Assembly (NCBI RefSeq): GCF_947487915.1
Contig: NZ_CANKYH010000014.1
Coordinates: 1 to 60,786 of the forward strand
Source: an uncultured Serinicoccus sp.
GTDB lineage: Bacteria > Actinomycetota > Actinomycetes > Actinomycetales > Dermatophilaceae
DNA: 60,786 bases
Direction of reading: 5' to 3'
The notes beneath the pieces were generated by a model. The model was not told the DNA's origin. It saw nothing but the letters and a program-made list of their open reading frames with translations, and did no database searches. The position numbers and the translations under genes are program-made. Of the stretch, positions 41,644 to 50,039 are shown one piece after another; position 1 is the stretch's first letter; each line of letters begins with the position of its first letter.

Positions 41644-44600
41644 GTGCCCCAGCTGCGGTTCGGCGTGCTCGGCACGCTGGAGGTGCTCGTCGACGGCCGA
41701 CCGGTCCACGTCCCCGCCGGACGTCGTCGGGCGGTGCTGACCTGCCTGCTCGTGCACGCGGACGCCCCGGTCTCCACGGACGCCCTGGTCGAGGCGGCGT
41801 GGGGCGACGAGCCACCGGCCGACCCACGCGGCGCGCTGCAGACCGTGGTCTCCCGGTTGCGAGCGCTCCTCGGACCGGACGCGGTGCAGACCGTGGAGCA
41901 CGGCTACCGCCTACCGGCTCCCCCGGCGCAGGTGGACGCCCTCGAGCTGGAGGACCTGGTCACCCGGGCTCGGGCCGCCGAGCCTGCCAGCGCGTCAGCT
42001 CTCCTGGAGCAGGCCCGGGCGCTGTGGCGAGGGCCGCCCTTCGGTGCGCTCACCGACCGGGAGCCGGTGGTGGCCGCGGCCGCACGACTGGAGGGTATGC
42101 GGCACGACGCCACCGAGCTGCAGGCCTCGGCCCTGCTCGACCTGGGTGAGGAGGCCGCCGCGGTGCCGCTCCTGGGCGAGCTGCTGGCCGAGGAGCCCTA
42201 CCGCGAGCGCGCCGTCGGCGTGCTGGCGCGGGCCCTCTACCGTCTGGGACGGCAGACCGAGGCGCTCGACCTGCTCGACCGACACCGCCGCCGCATGGCC
42301 GACGAGCTGGGGCTCGACCCGTCCCCGGAGCTGGTCGACCTGCAGGCACGGGTGCTGGGGCACGAGCTGGAGGCCCCCGTCGCAACCCCGGCCGGGCGAC
42401 CCCGCCGACGGGACGACCCCGACCTCTCGGACACCGCCGAGCCGGTCGACGGCCCAGCGGTGGCAGGACGAGCACCGGGGCCCGCACCGGGGGCCGCACC
42501 GGGACCCGCACCAGGGCCAGCGCCCAGGCCCTCGCCGCCGGACTGGCTCCGGGGAGCGGCCCCCCTGGTGGGGCGGGAGGACGACCTCGCCCGTGTCCTG
42601 GAGGCGGTGCGGGCTGGTCCGCTCACGACGGTGACGGGCCCGGGCGGTGTCGGCAAGACCAGACTCGCCGGGGAGGCTGTCCGCGTCATCGCGCGCCAGT
42701 CGGCGCTGCCGGTCGTGGTGACCGAGCTCGCCGGCGCCGGGCCCGGCGAGGTCGCGACCACCCTCGCCGGCGCGCTGCGGCTGGGGCGCCGGATCGCGGA
42801 CCCGGCCGAGGCGGTCGTCGACCTGCTGACGATCGCTCCGCACGTGCTGGTCGTCGACGACGCGGAGCACCTCCTCGGGGAGGTCGCCGAGCTGCTCGCC
42901 CAGGTGGCGCGGCGGTGCAGCGGCACGCACGTGCTCGTCACCAGCCGCCAACGCCTCGGTCTAGGCTCTGAGGTGGTGCTGCCGCTCGAACCGCTGGCGG
43001 TGCCCGGCCCGGACGACGGCCACGGGCTGGGCACCTCGGCGGCGGTCCGCCTCTTCACCGACCGGGTGCGGCGGCTGAGCCCCGGGTTCGGCGTCACCGC
43101 GGACAACGCGGTGGCGGTGGGCGAGCTCTGCCGCCGTCTCGACGGGCTGCCGTTGGCGCTGGAGCTGGCAGCCGCGCGCACGGTGACGCTGGGGCTGGAG
43201 GAGGTCCTGGCCCTGCTGCCGACACCCGACCGCGCCGATGACGGGCACCTCACTCCGGGGGACAGCCTGGCACCCGCCCGGGCCGGCACTGGGCACGTGA
43301 CTCCGCAGGACGGCCCGCCACCCCCGGCTCCCGACGGGCTCGGGCTCGACCGGACGGTCGACTGGTCCTGCCGGCTCCTCGACGCCGAGCAGCAGGTCCT
43401 GCTGGCGCGGCTGTCGGTCTTCGCCGGTGACTTCGACATCGAGGCGGTCCGGGCGGTCTACGCCGGCCTCGAGGTCGCCCCGGACCCAGGCGCGGCGCTG
43501 GCCGGACTCGTGGAGGCCTCGCTCGTCACAGCGCGGGTGGAGGGTCCGCGCGCGCGGCACCGGTTGCTGGGCGTGGTGCGGGAGTATGCCGCTCGTCGGC
43601 TGCGCGGACGCGGGACCGAGGAGGTCGCGGTGCAGCGGGCACATGCGACCTGGGCAGCCACCGAGTGCGAGCAGGTGGCCGAGGTGTGGGCCACTCAGGA
43701 CGGGGCGCTCCTCGCCGGCCGGCTCGAGGAGCTGGTGCCGGACGTGGTGGCGGCGTTGCGCCGCACGGTGGACAGCACAAGGACCGCCCGCTTTGACCCG
43801 GGCCTGCTCGTCGCGCTGCGGACCGCCGGCGCGGTGGGACGGTGCCTGCACTGGGTGCCCCCGCCGGACCTCGGCGACCTCCACCTGGCGGTCGCCGAGC
43901 TGGCGGTCTCCCGGCTGGGGCCCCGCGACCTCGCGGTCGGTGACGCACCGGTCGTCGCGAACGGGGTGGGGGCGGGCGCGATGGTCGCGGTGGAGCGCGG
44001 CGAGCTGGACCGGGCGCGCCGACTGGCGCTGGCCGGGCACCAGCTCGCTGGTGGAGCCGACGAGCCGATGGTCTGTCTGGTGCTGGGGGTGGAGGCGATG
44101 TACCGCGGGGACGCCGCCACCTGCACCGAGTGGTTCACCCGCCTCGGCCGCCTCCCCGGACTTGCCGGTGAGAGCCACACCTCCCGGGCGCTGATGGCGC
44201 TGTATGCCGGTGACCTGGCGGCAGCGCAGGACCACCTCGCCGTGGCGCGCGCAGCCGCGGGCTCCGGCGCGGACGCCTCGCGGGCGTTCGCGTTGTATGC
44301 CGAGGGGGAGGTCATGGCAGTCACCGACACCCAGGCGGCGACCGACCGCTTCCGGGAGGCGGCGGCCTTGGCCGCCCAGATCAGCGCGGCCCAGGTGAGC
44401 AAGGTGGCGCGGCTGGCGCTCTTCGCCCGGCTGGTGCGCGACGGTCACGGCGGGGAGGCACGCACGCTGGGCGGGGCGTTGCTCCGTGACCTGCAGCGCA
44501 CCGGGTCCTGGGCCCAGATCTGGACCATGCTCCGGGTGCTGGCCGAGCTGCTCCTCGAGGAGGGCGAGGCCTCGGGCGCCGCCTTCCTGCTCGGTGCGGC

Positions 44601-44775
44601 CGAGCAGGATCCCTCGGCTCCTCCCCTGATGGGTGAGGACATCGCTCGGCATGCCGCGATCCGGCAGCGTCTGGTCGACGAGGTGGGAGCGGGCGTGCTG
44701 GAGCAGATCGCCGCGATGGCGTCCGCGACACCGCGGCCCCACGTCCTGCGCCGCGCCCTCACGCTGCTGGCCTGA
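41644..44775 (+). CDS. Large SARP/AfsR-type transcriptional regulator
   Basis: 1043-aa regulator from a GTG start. Residues 1-90 are an OmpR-type winged helix (LRFGVLGTLEVLVDGRPV, RGALQTVVSRLRALLGP), about 95-240 the BTAD domain (RALWRGPPFG, EEPYRERAVGVLARALYRLG), then a Pro/Ala/Gly linker (about 275-300), an NB-ARC-like ATPase with Walker A GPGGVGKT (332-339) and VLVVDDAEHLLGEV, and a TPR-like C-terminus. Such regulators activate secondary-metabolite or other local genes in an ATP-dependent way. The divergent methyltransferase is the only close candidate target; no biosynthetic cluster is visible. Confidence 0.88.
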   Translation: MPQLRFGVLGTLEVLVDGRPVHVPAGRRRAVLTCLLVHADAPVSTDALVEAAWGDEPPADPRGALQTVVSRLRALLGPDAVQTVEHGYRLPAPPAQVDALELEDLVTRARAAEPASASALLEQARALWRGPPFGALTDREPVVAAAARLEGMRHDATELQASALLDLGEEAAAVPLLGELLAEEPYRERAVGVLARALYRLGRQTEALDLLDRHRRRMADELGLDPSPELVDLQARVLGHELEAPVATPAGRPRRRDDPDLSDTAEPVDGPAVAGRAPGPAPGAAPGPAPGPAPRPSPPDWLRGAAPLVGREDDLARVLEAVRAGPLTTVTGPGGVGKTRLAGEAVRVIARQSALPVVVTELAGAGPGEVATTLAGALRLGRRIADPAEAVVDLLTIAPHVLVVDDAEHLLGEVAELLAQVARRCSGTHVLVTSRQRLGLGSEVVLPLEPLAVPGPDDGHGLGTSAAVRLFTDRVRRLSPGFGVTADNAVAVGELCRRLDGLPLALELAAARTVTLGLEEVLALLPTPDRADDGHLTPGDSLAPARAGTGHVTPQDGPPPPAPDGLGLDRTVDWSCRLLDAEQQVLLARLSVFAGDFDIEAVRAVYAGLEVAPDPGAALAGLVEASLVTARVEGPRARHRLLGVVREYAARRLRGRGTEEVAVQRAHATWAATECEQVAEVWATQDGALLAGRLEELVPDVVAALRRTVDSTRTARFDPGLLVALRTAGAVGRCLHWVPPPDLGDLHLAVAELAVSRLGPRDLAVGDAPVVANGVGAGAMVAVERGELDRARRLALAGHQLAGGADEPMVCLVLGVEAMYRGDAATCTEWFTRLGRLPGLAGESHTSRALMALYAGDLAAAQDHLAVARAAAGSGADASRAFALYAEGEVMAVTDTQAATDRFREAAALAAQISAAQVSKVARLALFARLVRDGHGGEARTLGGALLRDLQRTGSWAQIWTMLRVLAELLLEEGEASGAAFLLGAAEQDPSAPPLMGEDIARHAAIRQRLVDEVGAGVLEQIAAMASATPRPHVLRRALTLLA

Positions 44776-44831
44776 GAGCGGCCGGAGCTACCTCCCGCTG
44801 ATCACCCGAGCCGGCCCACGCGCCGGGAAGC

Positions 44832-44931
44832 CCTCGCCTCACACCGACGCGAGCGCGACGCGGGGGCCTCAGCTCACCCCGAGGGAACGCGACGCGCGGA
44901 GGCCTCGCCTCACACCGACGCGAGCGCGACG
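44832..44931. repeat. Tandem copies of the response-regulator gene 3' end
   Basis: A 29-bp segment (starting CCTCGCCTCACACCGACG) occurs at 44832-44860 and again at 44903-44931, where the second copy contains the stop codon and last codons of the response regulator. A diverged third copy lies between them. The spacing is roughly 36 bp, i.e. about three tandem units extending the gene end downstream. Confidence 0.8.
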
Positions 44932-45629
44932 AGGACGGCGACCTGGATGCGGTTGCCCACCCCCAGCTTGGTCTGGATCGAGGACAGCTGGGTCTTCACC
45001 GTGCTCTCGCTGACGTAGAGGCGCTGGGCCAGCTCGACGTTCGACAGGCCCTGCGAGACGAGGGTCGCCACCTCCCGCTCCCGATCCGTCAGCCGGGCCA
45101 GCGCCTGGCGGGCCTCGACGCACTCGGGGGCGGAGGAGACGGTGTGCAGGTGCTGCATGAACTGCCGCGCCGTGCGCTTGGACACCGCTCCCTCCCCCGC
45201 GGCGACGGCGAGCACGTGGGCGACCAGGTCCTCCGGCGACTCCGTCTTGAGCAGGAAGCCGCTGGCCCCGGCGGCCGCCGCCCGGAACGGCTCGTCGTCG
45301 CTGTCGAAGGTCGTCAGCACGATGACCTCCGGTGGCCGCGCCAGCGCCCGGACCCGCGCCGTCGCGGTCAACCCGTCGAGACGCTGCATCCGCACGTCCA
45401 TGAGCACCACGTCGGGCCGATGGCGCTCGACCGCCGGGACCGCTTCGTCACCGTCCGCGACCGAGCCGACCACCTCGATCCGCCCCTGGCTGCCGCGTTG
45501 CAGGATCATCCGCAGCCCTGAGCAGACCATCGGGTCGTCGTCCACGAGGAGCACCCGCACCGGCCGCTCCCCCACCGGCCGCTCCCCCAGTGGCCGCTCT
45601 CGCTCTTCCAACCCCTCCGGCGCGCTCAT
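44910..45629 (-). CDS. NarL/FixJ-family response regulator
   Basis: 239-aa two-component regulator. The receiver domain has the acidic pocket VLLVDDDP, phosphoacceptor Asp in VVLMDVRMQRLDG, Thr in VIVLTTFDS and Lys in GFLLKTESP. The C-terminal LuxR-type helix-turn-helix is LTDREREVATLVSQGLSNVELA and VSESTVKTQLSSIQTKLGV. An N-terminal GERPVGERPV repeat is encoded by imperfect tandem DNA. It is downstream of, and overlaps by 4 bp, the histidine kinase gene, so the pair form one operon. Signal unknown. Confidence 0.92.
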   Translation of the reverse strand: MSAPEGLEERERPLGERPVGERPVRVLLVDDDPMVCSGLRMILQRGSQGRIEVVGSVADGDEAVPAVERHRPDVVLMDVRMQRLDGLTATARVRALARPPEVIVLTTFDSDDEPFRAAAAGASGFLLKTESPEDLVAHVLAVAAGEGAVSKRTARQFMQHLHTVSSAPECVEARQALARLTDREREVATLVSQGLSNVELAQRLYVSESTVKTQLSSIQTKLGVGNRIQVAVLVALASV

Positions 45630-46915
45630 GCCGCGTCCCCCGACCAGGGCAGCGTCACCGTGACGCGGAAGCGCCCGCCGTCGGTGCTGACCTCGCTCGT
45701 GCCGCCGAGGATCTCAACGCGCTCGTCGATGCCGCGGAGCCCGGACCCCAAGCCCTCGACCCCCGCCAGGACGGGCACTCGGGCGGAGGTCGGGTTCGAC
45801 GACTCGATGCGGATGCCCTCGCCCGGGCCACCCGAGACCTGCAGCCGGACCAGCTCGGTCGGCGCGTGCTTGCGGGCGTTGGTGAGCAGCTCCTGGACGA
45901 TGCGGTAGACCGAGTGCGCCAGGACCGGGTCCGCCTGGTCGGCCGAGTGCAGGAAGACCGTCGACGCTACCGGCACGCCGGCGTCGGCCATGTCGTCGAT
46001 GACCGACGACAGCTGGGCGAGCGAGCGGACGGACACCGGCGACAGCGGCGCGTCGCTCGCGCCGGCGACCGGGTCGCGCAGCACCCCGACGAGGGAGCGC
46101 AGGTCGTCCATCGCGCGCTGCGCGTTGTCGCGGACGGCACGGGCGCTGTTGCGCAGCTCTGGGTCGTCACCCGCCGCGACCTCGATGCCGCCGGCGTGCA
46201 GCACCAGCAAGGAGAGCCGGTGCCCGATGACGTCGTGGACCTCGCGCGCGATGAGCTCGCGCTCTCCCTGACGGGACAGCTCGGCGGACAGCGCCCCGGC
46301 GGTGGCCCGCTCGACCTCGACCTCGTGCCGGGTGTCGTCGATCTCGTGCCGGGCCCGCAGCCAGAATCCGACGACGACGGGCAGCACGATGACGACGAGA
46401 TAGACGACGCTCGCGGCATACACGTTGAAGTCGACCGGGTCGGTCTGGACGGTCTCGGTCGAGGAGAAGAAGCGGACCAACGACGAGGCCGGCGTCGGCC
46501 CGAGCGCGTCGCGCACGAACCACACCGTCCCGCCCAGCACGTGCAGGAAGGCCAGCGTCTCGGCCTCATTGCGCTTCTCCCGCACCAGCACCTGCGGCAG
46601 GACCAGCGCCATGACCGGGCCGATGGGGAAGAACAGCTGCAGGAAGCCCAGACCCCAGGCCGTGTTGGCGAGGTCCTTGCGGCGCAGGAGCAGCAGGAAC
46701 GGGGCGCCGAGGGCGACCAGCGTGGAGAGCCCTTGCACCGCGTCGGCGGCACCTCCCACCGGCCCGGTCCACGCCCAGACCCGGTTGCGCTCCTCCGCCG
46801 AGCTGACCGAGAGCACGGTGATCATGAGCGCGGCGAACATCAGCGCCGCCGTGCGCGACCAGTACCTCACGCCGCGGTCCCGGGGCGCCCTCGCGCTCGT
46901 GCTCCTGTCCTCCAT
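45626..46915 (-). CDS. Sensor histidine kinase (HisKA_3 type)
   Basis: 429-aa membrane kinase. Predicted membrane helices lie at about 22-41, 55-77, 85-112 and 165-190. The dimerisation/phosphoacceptor motif is REVHDVIGHRLSLLVLHAGG with the conserved His, and the ATPase domain shows QELLTNARKHAP (N box) and GLGSGLRGIDERVEILGG (G box). These are standard for DesK/NarX-like kinases that pair with LuxR-type regulators. It overlaps the regulator gene by 4 bp. There is no recognisable extracellular sensor domain, so it may sense the membrane itself. Confidence 0.9.
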   Translation of the reverse strand: MEDRSTSARAPRDRGVRYWSRTAALMFAALMITVLSVSSAEERNRVWAWTGPVGGAADAVQGLSTLVALGAPFLLLLRRKDLANTAWGLGFLQLFFPIGPVMALVLPQVLVREKRNEAETLAFLHVLGGTVWFVRDALGPTPASSLVRFFSSTETVQTDPVDFNVYAASVVYLVVIVLPVVVGFWLRARHEIDDTRHEVEVERATAGALSAELSRQGERELIAREVHDVIGHRLSLLVLHAGGIEVAAGDDPELRNSARAVRDNAQRAMDDLRSLVGVLRDPVAGASDAPLSPVSVRSLAQLSSVIDDMADAGVPVASTVFLHSADQADPVLAHSVYRIVQELLTNARKHAPTELVRLQVSGGPGEGIRIESSNPTSARVPVLAGVEGLGSGLRGIDERVEILGGTSEVSTDGGRFRVTVTLPWSGDAA

Positions 46916-47084
46916 GACGCGAAGGCTAGAGCCGAGCGCCGACAGACCCGTCAGCTACTCGGGCAGTCTCGCCACGGCATACCTGACCGATCGGCCAGCG
47001 CGATGTGCCCGGACGGCCGATGAGAGTTCCGCCGCCCGCGGGTGGACTGACGACGTCCATCCCGCGAGCACCAAGGAGGCTCCC

Positions 47085-47870
47085 ATGAGCACCCCCGACC
47101 ACACCCCGCCCCCGCAGCCCGGATCTGCCGGTCCGCAGACGACCTGGGGCCACGACGAGCCCCCGAGGCGCAGCTGGTTCGCCCGGCACAAGATCATCAC
47201 CGGCATCCTCGTGGTGCTCGGCCTCTTCATCATCATCGGCGCGATGGGCGGGGACGAGGACCCCGCCGACAGCGCCGCACAGCCTTCGGCCACGAGCACC
47301 AGCTCGGCCGAGGAAGGCGCGGACTCGTCGGCCAGCTCGTCGGGATCGACGGCCGACGAGTCCGCTGCCGAGGAGGAGGCGCCGGCCGAGGCCTCCGTCG
47401 AGGAGGGGACGACGGAGGAGGCGGCGGAGGCGCCGGCCGAGGAGGCTGAGGCGCCTGCCGAGGAGGCGGGCGGCGACCCGCAGCAGGGTGACGTCGTGCA
47501 GATCGGCGACTTCGAGGTGAGCGTCACCGGCGTCGAGGGCGGCCTCGCCCAGATCGGGGACGACGCGTTCGGTGAGGAGGCGCAGGGTCAGTTCGTCAAG
47601 GTCATGGTGACGGTGGAGAACACCGGCGACGCGGCGGAGTACTTCCTCGACAGCGAGCAGAAGCTCATCGACGACTCCGACCGGCAGCACTCGACGTCGT
47701 CCGCGTCATGGCTGCTCGACGAGGAGAGCCTTTTCCTCACCGAGATCAACCCCGGCAACCGGGTCGAGGGCGTGCTGCTCTACGACATCCCGGAGGACGC
47801 CGTGCCGACCGCGATCGACCTGCAGGGCGGCTTCTTCAGCTCGCCGGTGCGGGTCTCGCTCGACGGCTGA
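47085..47870 (+). CDS. DUF4352-type secreted/anchored protein
   Basis: 261-aa protein with one transmembrane helix (KIITGILVVLGLFIIIGAM, about 38-56), a long acidic Glu/Ala/Ser-rich linker (about 60-135) and a C-terminal Ig-like DUF4352 domain (about 140-261: VQIGDFEVSVTGVEGG, GQFVKVMVTVENTGDAAEYF, INPGNRVEGVLLYDIPED). The linker resembles a cell-wall-crossing spacer, so the domain should face outwards. AAGGAGG at 47073-47079 is a perfect ribosome-binding site. It ends at a strong terminator; no ligand is suggested. Confidence 0.85.
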   Translation: MSTPDHTPPPQPGSAGPQTTWGHDEPPRRSWFARHKIITGILVVLGLFIIIGAMGGDEDPADSAAQPSATSTSSAEEGADSSASSSGSTADESAAEEEAPAEASVEEGTTEEAAEAPAEEAEAPAEEAGGDPQQGDVVQIGDFEVSVTGVEGGLAQIGDDAFGEEAQGQFVKVMVTVENTGDAAEYFLDSEQKLIDDSDRQHSTSSASWLLDEESLFLTEINPGNRVEGVLLYDIPEDAVPTAIDLQGGFFSSPVRVSLDG

Positions 47871-47884
47871 CGGGTATGCCGATC

Positions 47885-47920
47885 GGGCTCGGCCGCGCAG
47901 GGTGCGGCCGAGCCCGTCTT
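47885..47920 (+). terminator. Rho-independent-like terminator
   Basis: Perfect 12-bp stem GGGCTCGGCCGC (47885-47896) and GCGGCCGAGCCC (47904-47915) around a 7-nt loop, followed by GTCTTCC, just after the DUF4352 gene. Confidence 0.85.
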
Positions 47921-47972
47921 CCTCGCCCGCCGCCGGACATCGGCGCCACAGCCGACCGGGACGTGATGCAAA

Positions 47973-47989
47973 GTGCTACTTTGTAGCAC
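47973..47989. promoter_or_regulatory. VapB-type operator palindrome
   Basis: Perfect inverted repeat GTGCTAC-TTT-GTAGCAC lies 22 bp before the antitoxin start. It is AT-richer than its surroundings and is placed for autorepression of the toxin-antitoxin operon by its own antitoxin complex. Confidence 0.75.
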
Positions 47990-48011
47990 AAACAACGAGA
48001 CGGAGGGCGAC

Positions 48012-48287
48012 GTGTCAGACCAGTCGATCGGCATCCGCGAGCTCAAGCAGAACGCCTCGGCGGCGGTCTCCCGGGCAGCCGCCGGGGAGGCGTTGGTGGT
48101 CACCGACCACGGAAGGCCGGTCGCCCGCCTGGTGCCCCTCGGCGCAAGCCGCGCATCCGAGCTCGTGGCCGCTGGGCTTGCCCGCGCGCCCCGGGCGGAT
48201 CTGGCGGACCTTCCTCGACCGGAGGGCGCGCCGAGCACCACGGTCTCGGAGACTCTCGGCCAGGATCGTGAGGACCAGCGCTACTGA
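48012..48287 (+). CDS. Phd/YefM-family antitoxin (VapB)
   Basis: 91-aa antitoxin. The Phd/YefM DNA-binding half is SIGIRELKQNASAAVSRAAAGEALVVTDHGRPVARLVPL at residues 5-43; the rest is an Asp/Arg/Pro-rich tail expected to occupy the toxin. The GTG start has GGAGGG at good spacing. It precedes the PIN toxin with one shared base (TGATG) and a perfect palindrome lies upstream, together a complete toxin-antitoxin module. Confidence 0.85.
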   Translation: MSDQSIGIRELKQNASAAVSRAAAGEALVVTDHGRPVARLVPLGASRASELVAAGLARAPRADLADLPRPEGAPSTTVSETLGQDREDQRY

Positions 48288-48682
48288 TGGCCTGGTATCT
48301 CGACACCTCGGCGCTCGTGAAGCTGGTCGCCCCGGAACCCGAGTCCGATGCGCTGCGTGAGTGGCTCGAGACCCGTGCTGACGCGCTCGTGACGTCCGAT
48401 CTCGCCCGGACCGAGCTCTTCCGCGCGGTCCGGCGCGTGCGGCCAGAACTGGCTCCGCTGGCCCGAGAGGTCCTGGACACGCTGACAGTCCTCCGGCTCG
48501 AGACCGGCGTCTTCGAGGAGGCGGCCCGCCTCGAGCCACCGGCGCTTCGCTCGCTGGATGCGCTGCACCTGGCGGCGGCGCTGATGCTCGAGGACGACCT
48601 GCTCGGCGTGGTGACCTACGACGAACGGCTCGCTGAGGCGGCTCGGCGTCTCGGGTTCGCCGCCCTCGCGCCGGGCCGCTGA
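48287..48682 (+). CDS. VapC-family PIN-domain toxin ribonuclease
   Basis: 131-aa PIN endoribonuclease with all four acidic active-site positions: Asp6 in YLDTSALVKL, Glu in ARTELFRAV, Asp in LDALHLAAAL and Asp in VVTYDERLAEAA. Length is typical. Expected to cut tRNA or rRNA when released from its antitoxin. The ATG overlaps the antitoxin stop, so the two are translationally coupled. In contrast to the truncated PIN gene at 31537, this one looks functional. Confidence 0.9.
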   Translation: MAWYLDTSALVKLVAPEPESDALREWLETRADALVTSDLARTELFRAVRRVRPELAPLAREVLDTLTVLRLETGVFEEAARLEPPALRSLDALHLAAALMLEDDLLGVVTYDERLAEAARRLGFAALAPGR

Positions 48683-48747
48683 GGATCAAATCGACATCGA
48701 CCACAACGGCTTCACCAGGGATCACCGGTCTTGCCTGGTCCACGGCG

Positions 48748-49986
48748 CTACGACTCGCCGTCGGCCCCGAGCCCGCGCCTTTCCTCGATCTTGCGCGCCC
48801 GACGAAGCACCCGGTCGTCCCGGAACTTCCCGACCCTCTGGCCGGCACCCCTGGCCTTGCCGACGGCGCTGGTGCCCACGCTGCCGACCGCACCAGAGGT
48901 CTCATCGAGGAGCCCGCGCGCTGCCCGTCGCCAGGGAGTCGACGCCACCTCGATGCCCGCGACCTGCAGGTCCGCGTGCTCGGCGAAGGTCGCGACGTGG
49001 GTGGTGATCGCACCCGCACGGCGGGCTACACGCGGCGCGTTCAGCGGGTTGACGACGGTCGAGAGGTTCGACAGCACAGCGGAGTCCGAGACTGACGCCG
49101 CGATGGCCTGCAAAGCCTGCTCGATGCGTCGCACGCGTTCGGCGCGGGCGATCTCGATGCCCTGCCGATGACTGTCGAGCTGCTCAGCATCCTCGTCGAA
49201 CACCCGGGCGAGCTCGAGGACGTACTGCCGGTCCTGCAACGCGATGCACCGCGCCAGCACGCCCAGCCAGAACTCCGCGTCGTCCGCCGCCTCCCCCAGC
49301 ACCTTGGCAGCCTGGTCGGCATCACCCGTGCTCCTCGCCACCTCCTCGGCAAGCCCTGCCAGCTCGGCGATGGCCTCGGACTGCATCGTCGCCAGCGCGA
49401 GCGAGTTGCTCTGGACCTTCGACCACGTGGTCGACGACACCCTGCCCGTCTGCTCATAGATGCTCGTTGCCTCGTCGATCACCGCGCTCACGCCACCGAG
49501 CTGGCCCAGCGTCTGCGTCTTGCGCTGCTTCAGCAGCTTGTCCAGCTTGGCGTCGATGAGCTCCAGGTATGCCGTGATGTCGTCGAGGGCGGCCTCGATC
49601 GCGTACTGAGCGGCCATGCTGCCGAGGACGGCGGGGGCCGTCGGCGTCAGCAAACCGCCGACGGCGAGGTTGTCGAACCGCAGGTGCTGAGCGATCTGCC
49701 CCTTGTCCCCCCGAAGCACACCCGAGACAAGACGCTCCACGCCCCCGGCCGCCTCGACGGCGTCATGAGACTCGCTGGTGAGCTTGACCCACCGGCCGCT
49801 GTTGGCCATGAGCTCCCCTGCCGCCGCTCCGGCGTAGCCGGCGACTCGTGCCAGTTGTTGGCGCGAAATCTTCTTGGTGGGGGTGAGCGAGTGGTCGTCG
49901 ATATGAAGGAGGGCTTCCTCGTCCCCGAAGAGGAGGAGGCCGTCGCCCGCCTCGAATACCTGGACCGTCGCCCCGTCGCTCGCCAT
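48748..49986 (-). CDS. Unrecognised helical protein, 412 aa
   Basis: Family not recognised. The N-terminal 60 residues look like a small beta domain (TVQVFEAGDGLLLFGDEEALLHIDD). Then come an Ala/Gly-rich mildly hydrophobic stretch (LAVGGLLTPTAPAVLGSMAAQY, about 132-153), a charged helix (YLELIDAKLDKLLKQRKTQTLG), and long amphipathic helices to about 330. The last 70 residues are basic (Arg/Lys-rich). Overall it could be a coiled-coil or membrane-interacting alpha protein. The start at 49986 leaves 53 bp to the divergent DUF429-RusA gene; codons differ somewhat from neighbours, suggesting accessory DNA. No enzymatic motif is visible. Confidence 0.7.
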   Translation of the reverse strand: MASDGATVQVFEAGDGLLLFGDEEALLHIDDHSLTPTKKISRQQLARVAGYAGAAAGELMANSGRWVKLTSESHDAVEAAGGVERLVSGVLRGDKGQIAQHLRFDNLAVGGLLTPTAPAVLGSMAAQYAIEAALDDITAYLELIDAKLDKLLKQRKTQTLGQLGGVSAVIDEATSIYEQTGRVSSTTWSKVQSNSLALATMQSEAIAELAGLAEEVARSTGDADQAAKVLGEAADDAEFWLGVLARCIALQDRQYVLELARVFDEDAEQLDSHRQGIEIARAERVRRIEQALQAIAASVSDSAVLSNLSTVVNPLNAPRVARRAGAITTHVATFAEHADLQVAGIEVASTPWRRAARGLLDETSGAVGSVGTSAVGKARGAGQRVGKFRDDRVLRRARKIEERRGLGADGES

Positions 49987-50039
49987 GCCGCTGATGGTAC
50001 CTATGGTCTGGGCGCCACCATTCTTGGCACAATCCCCAG

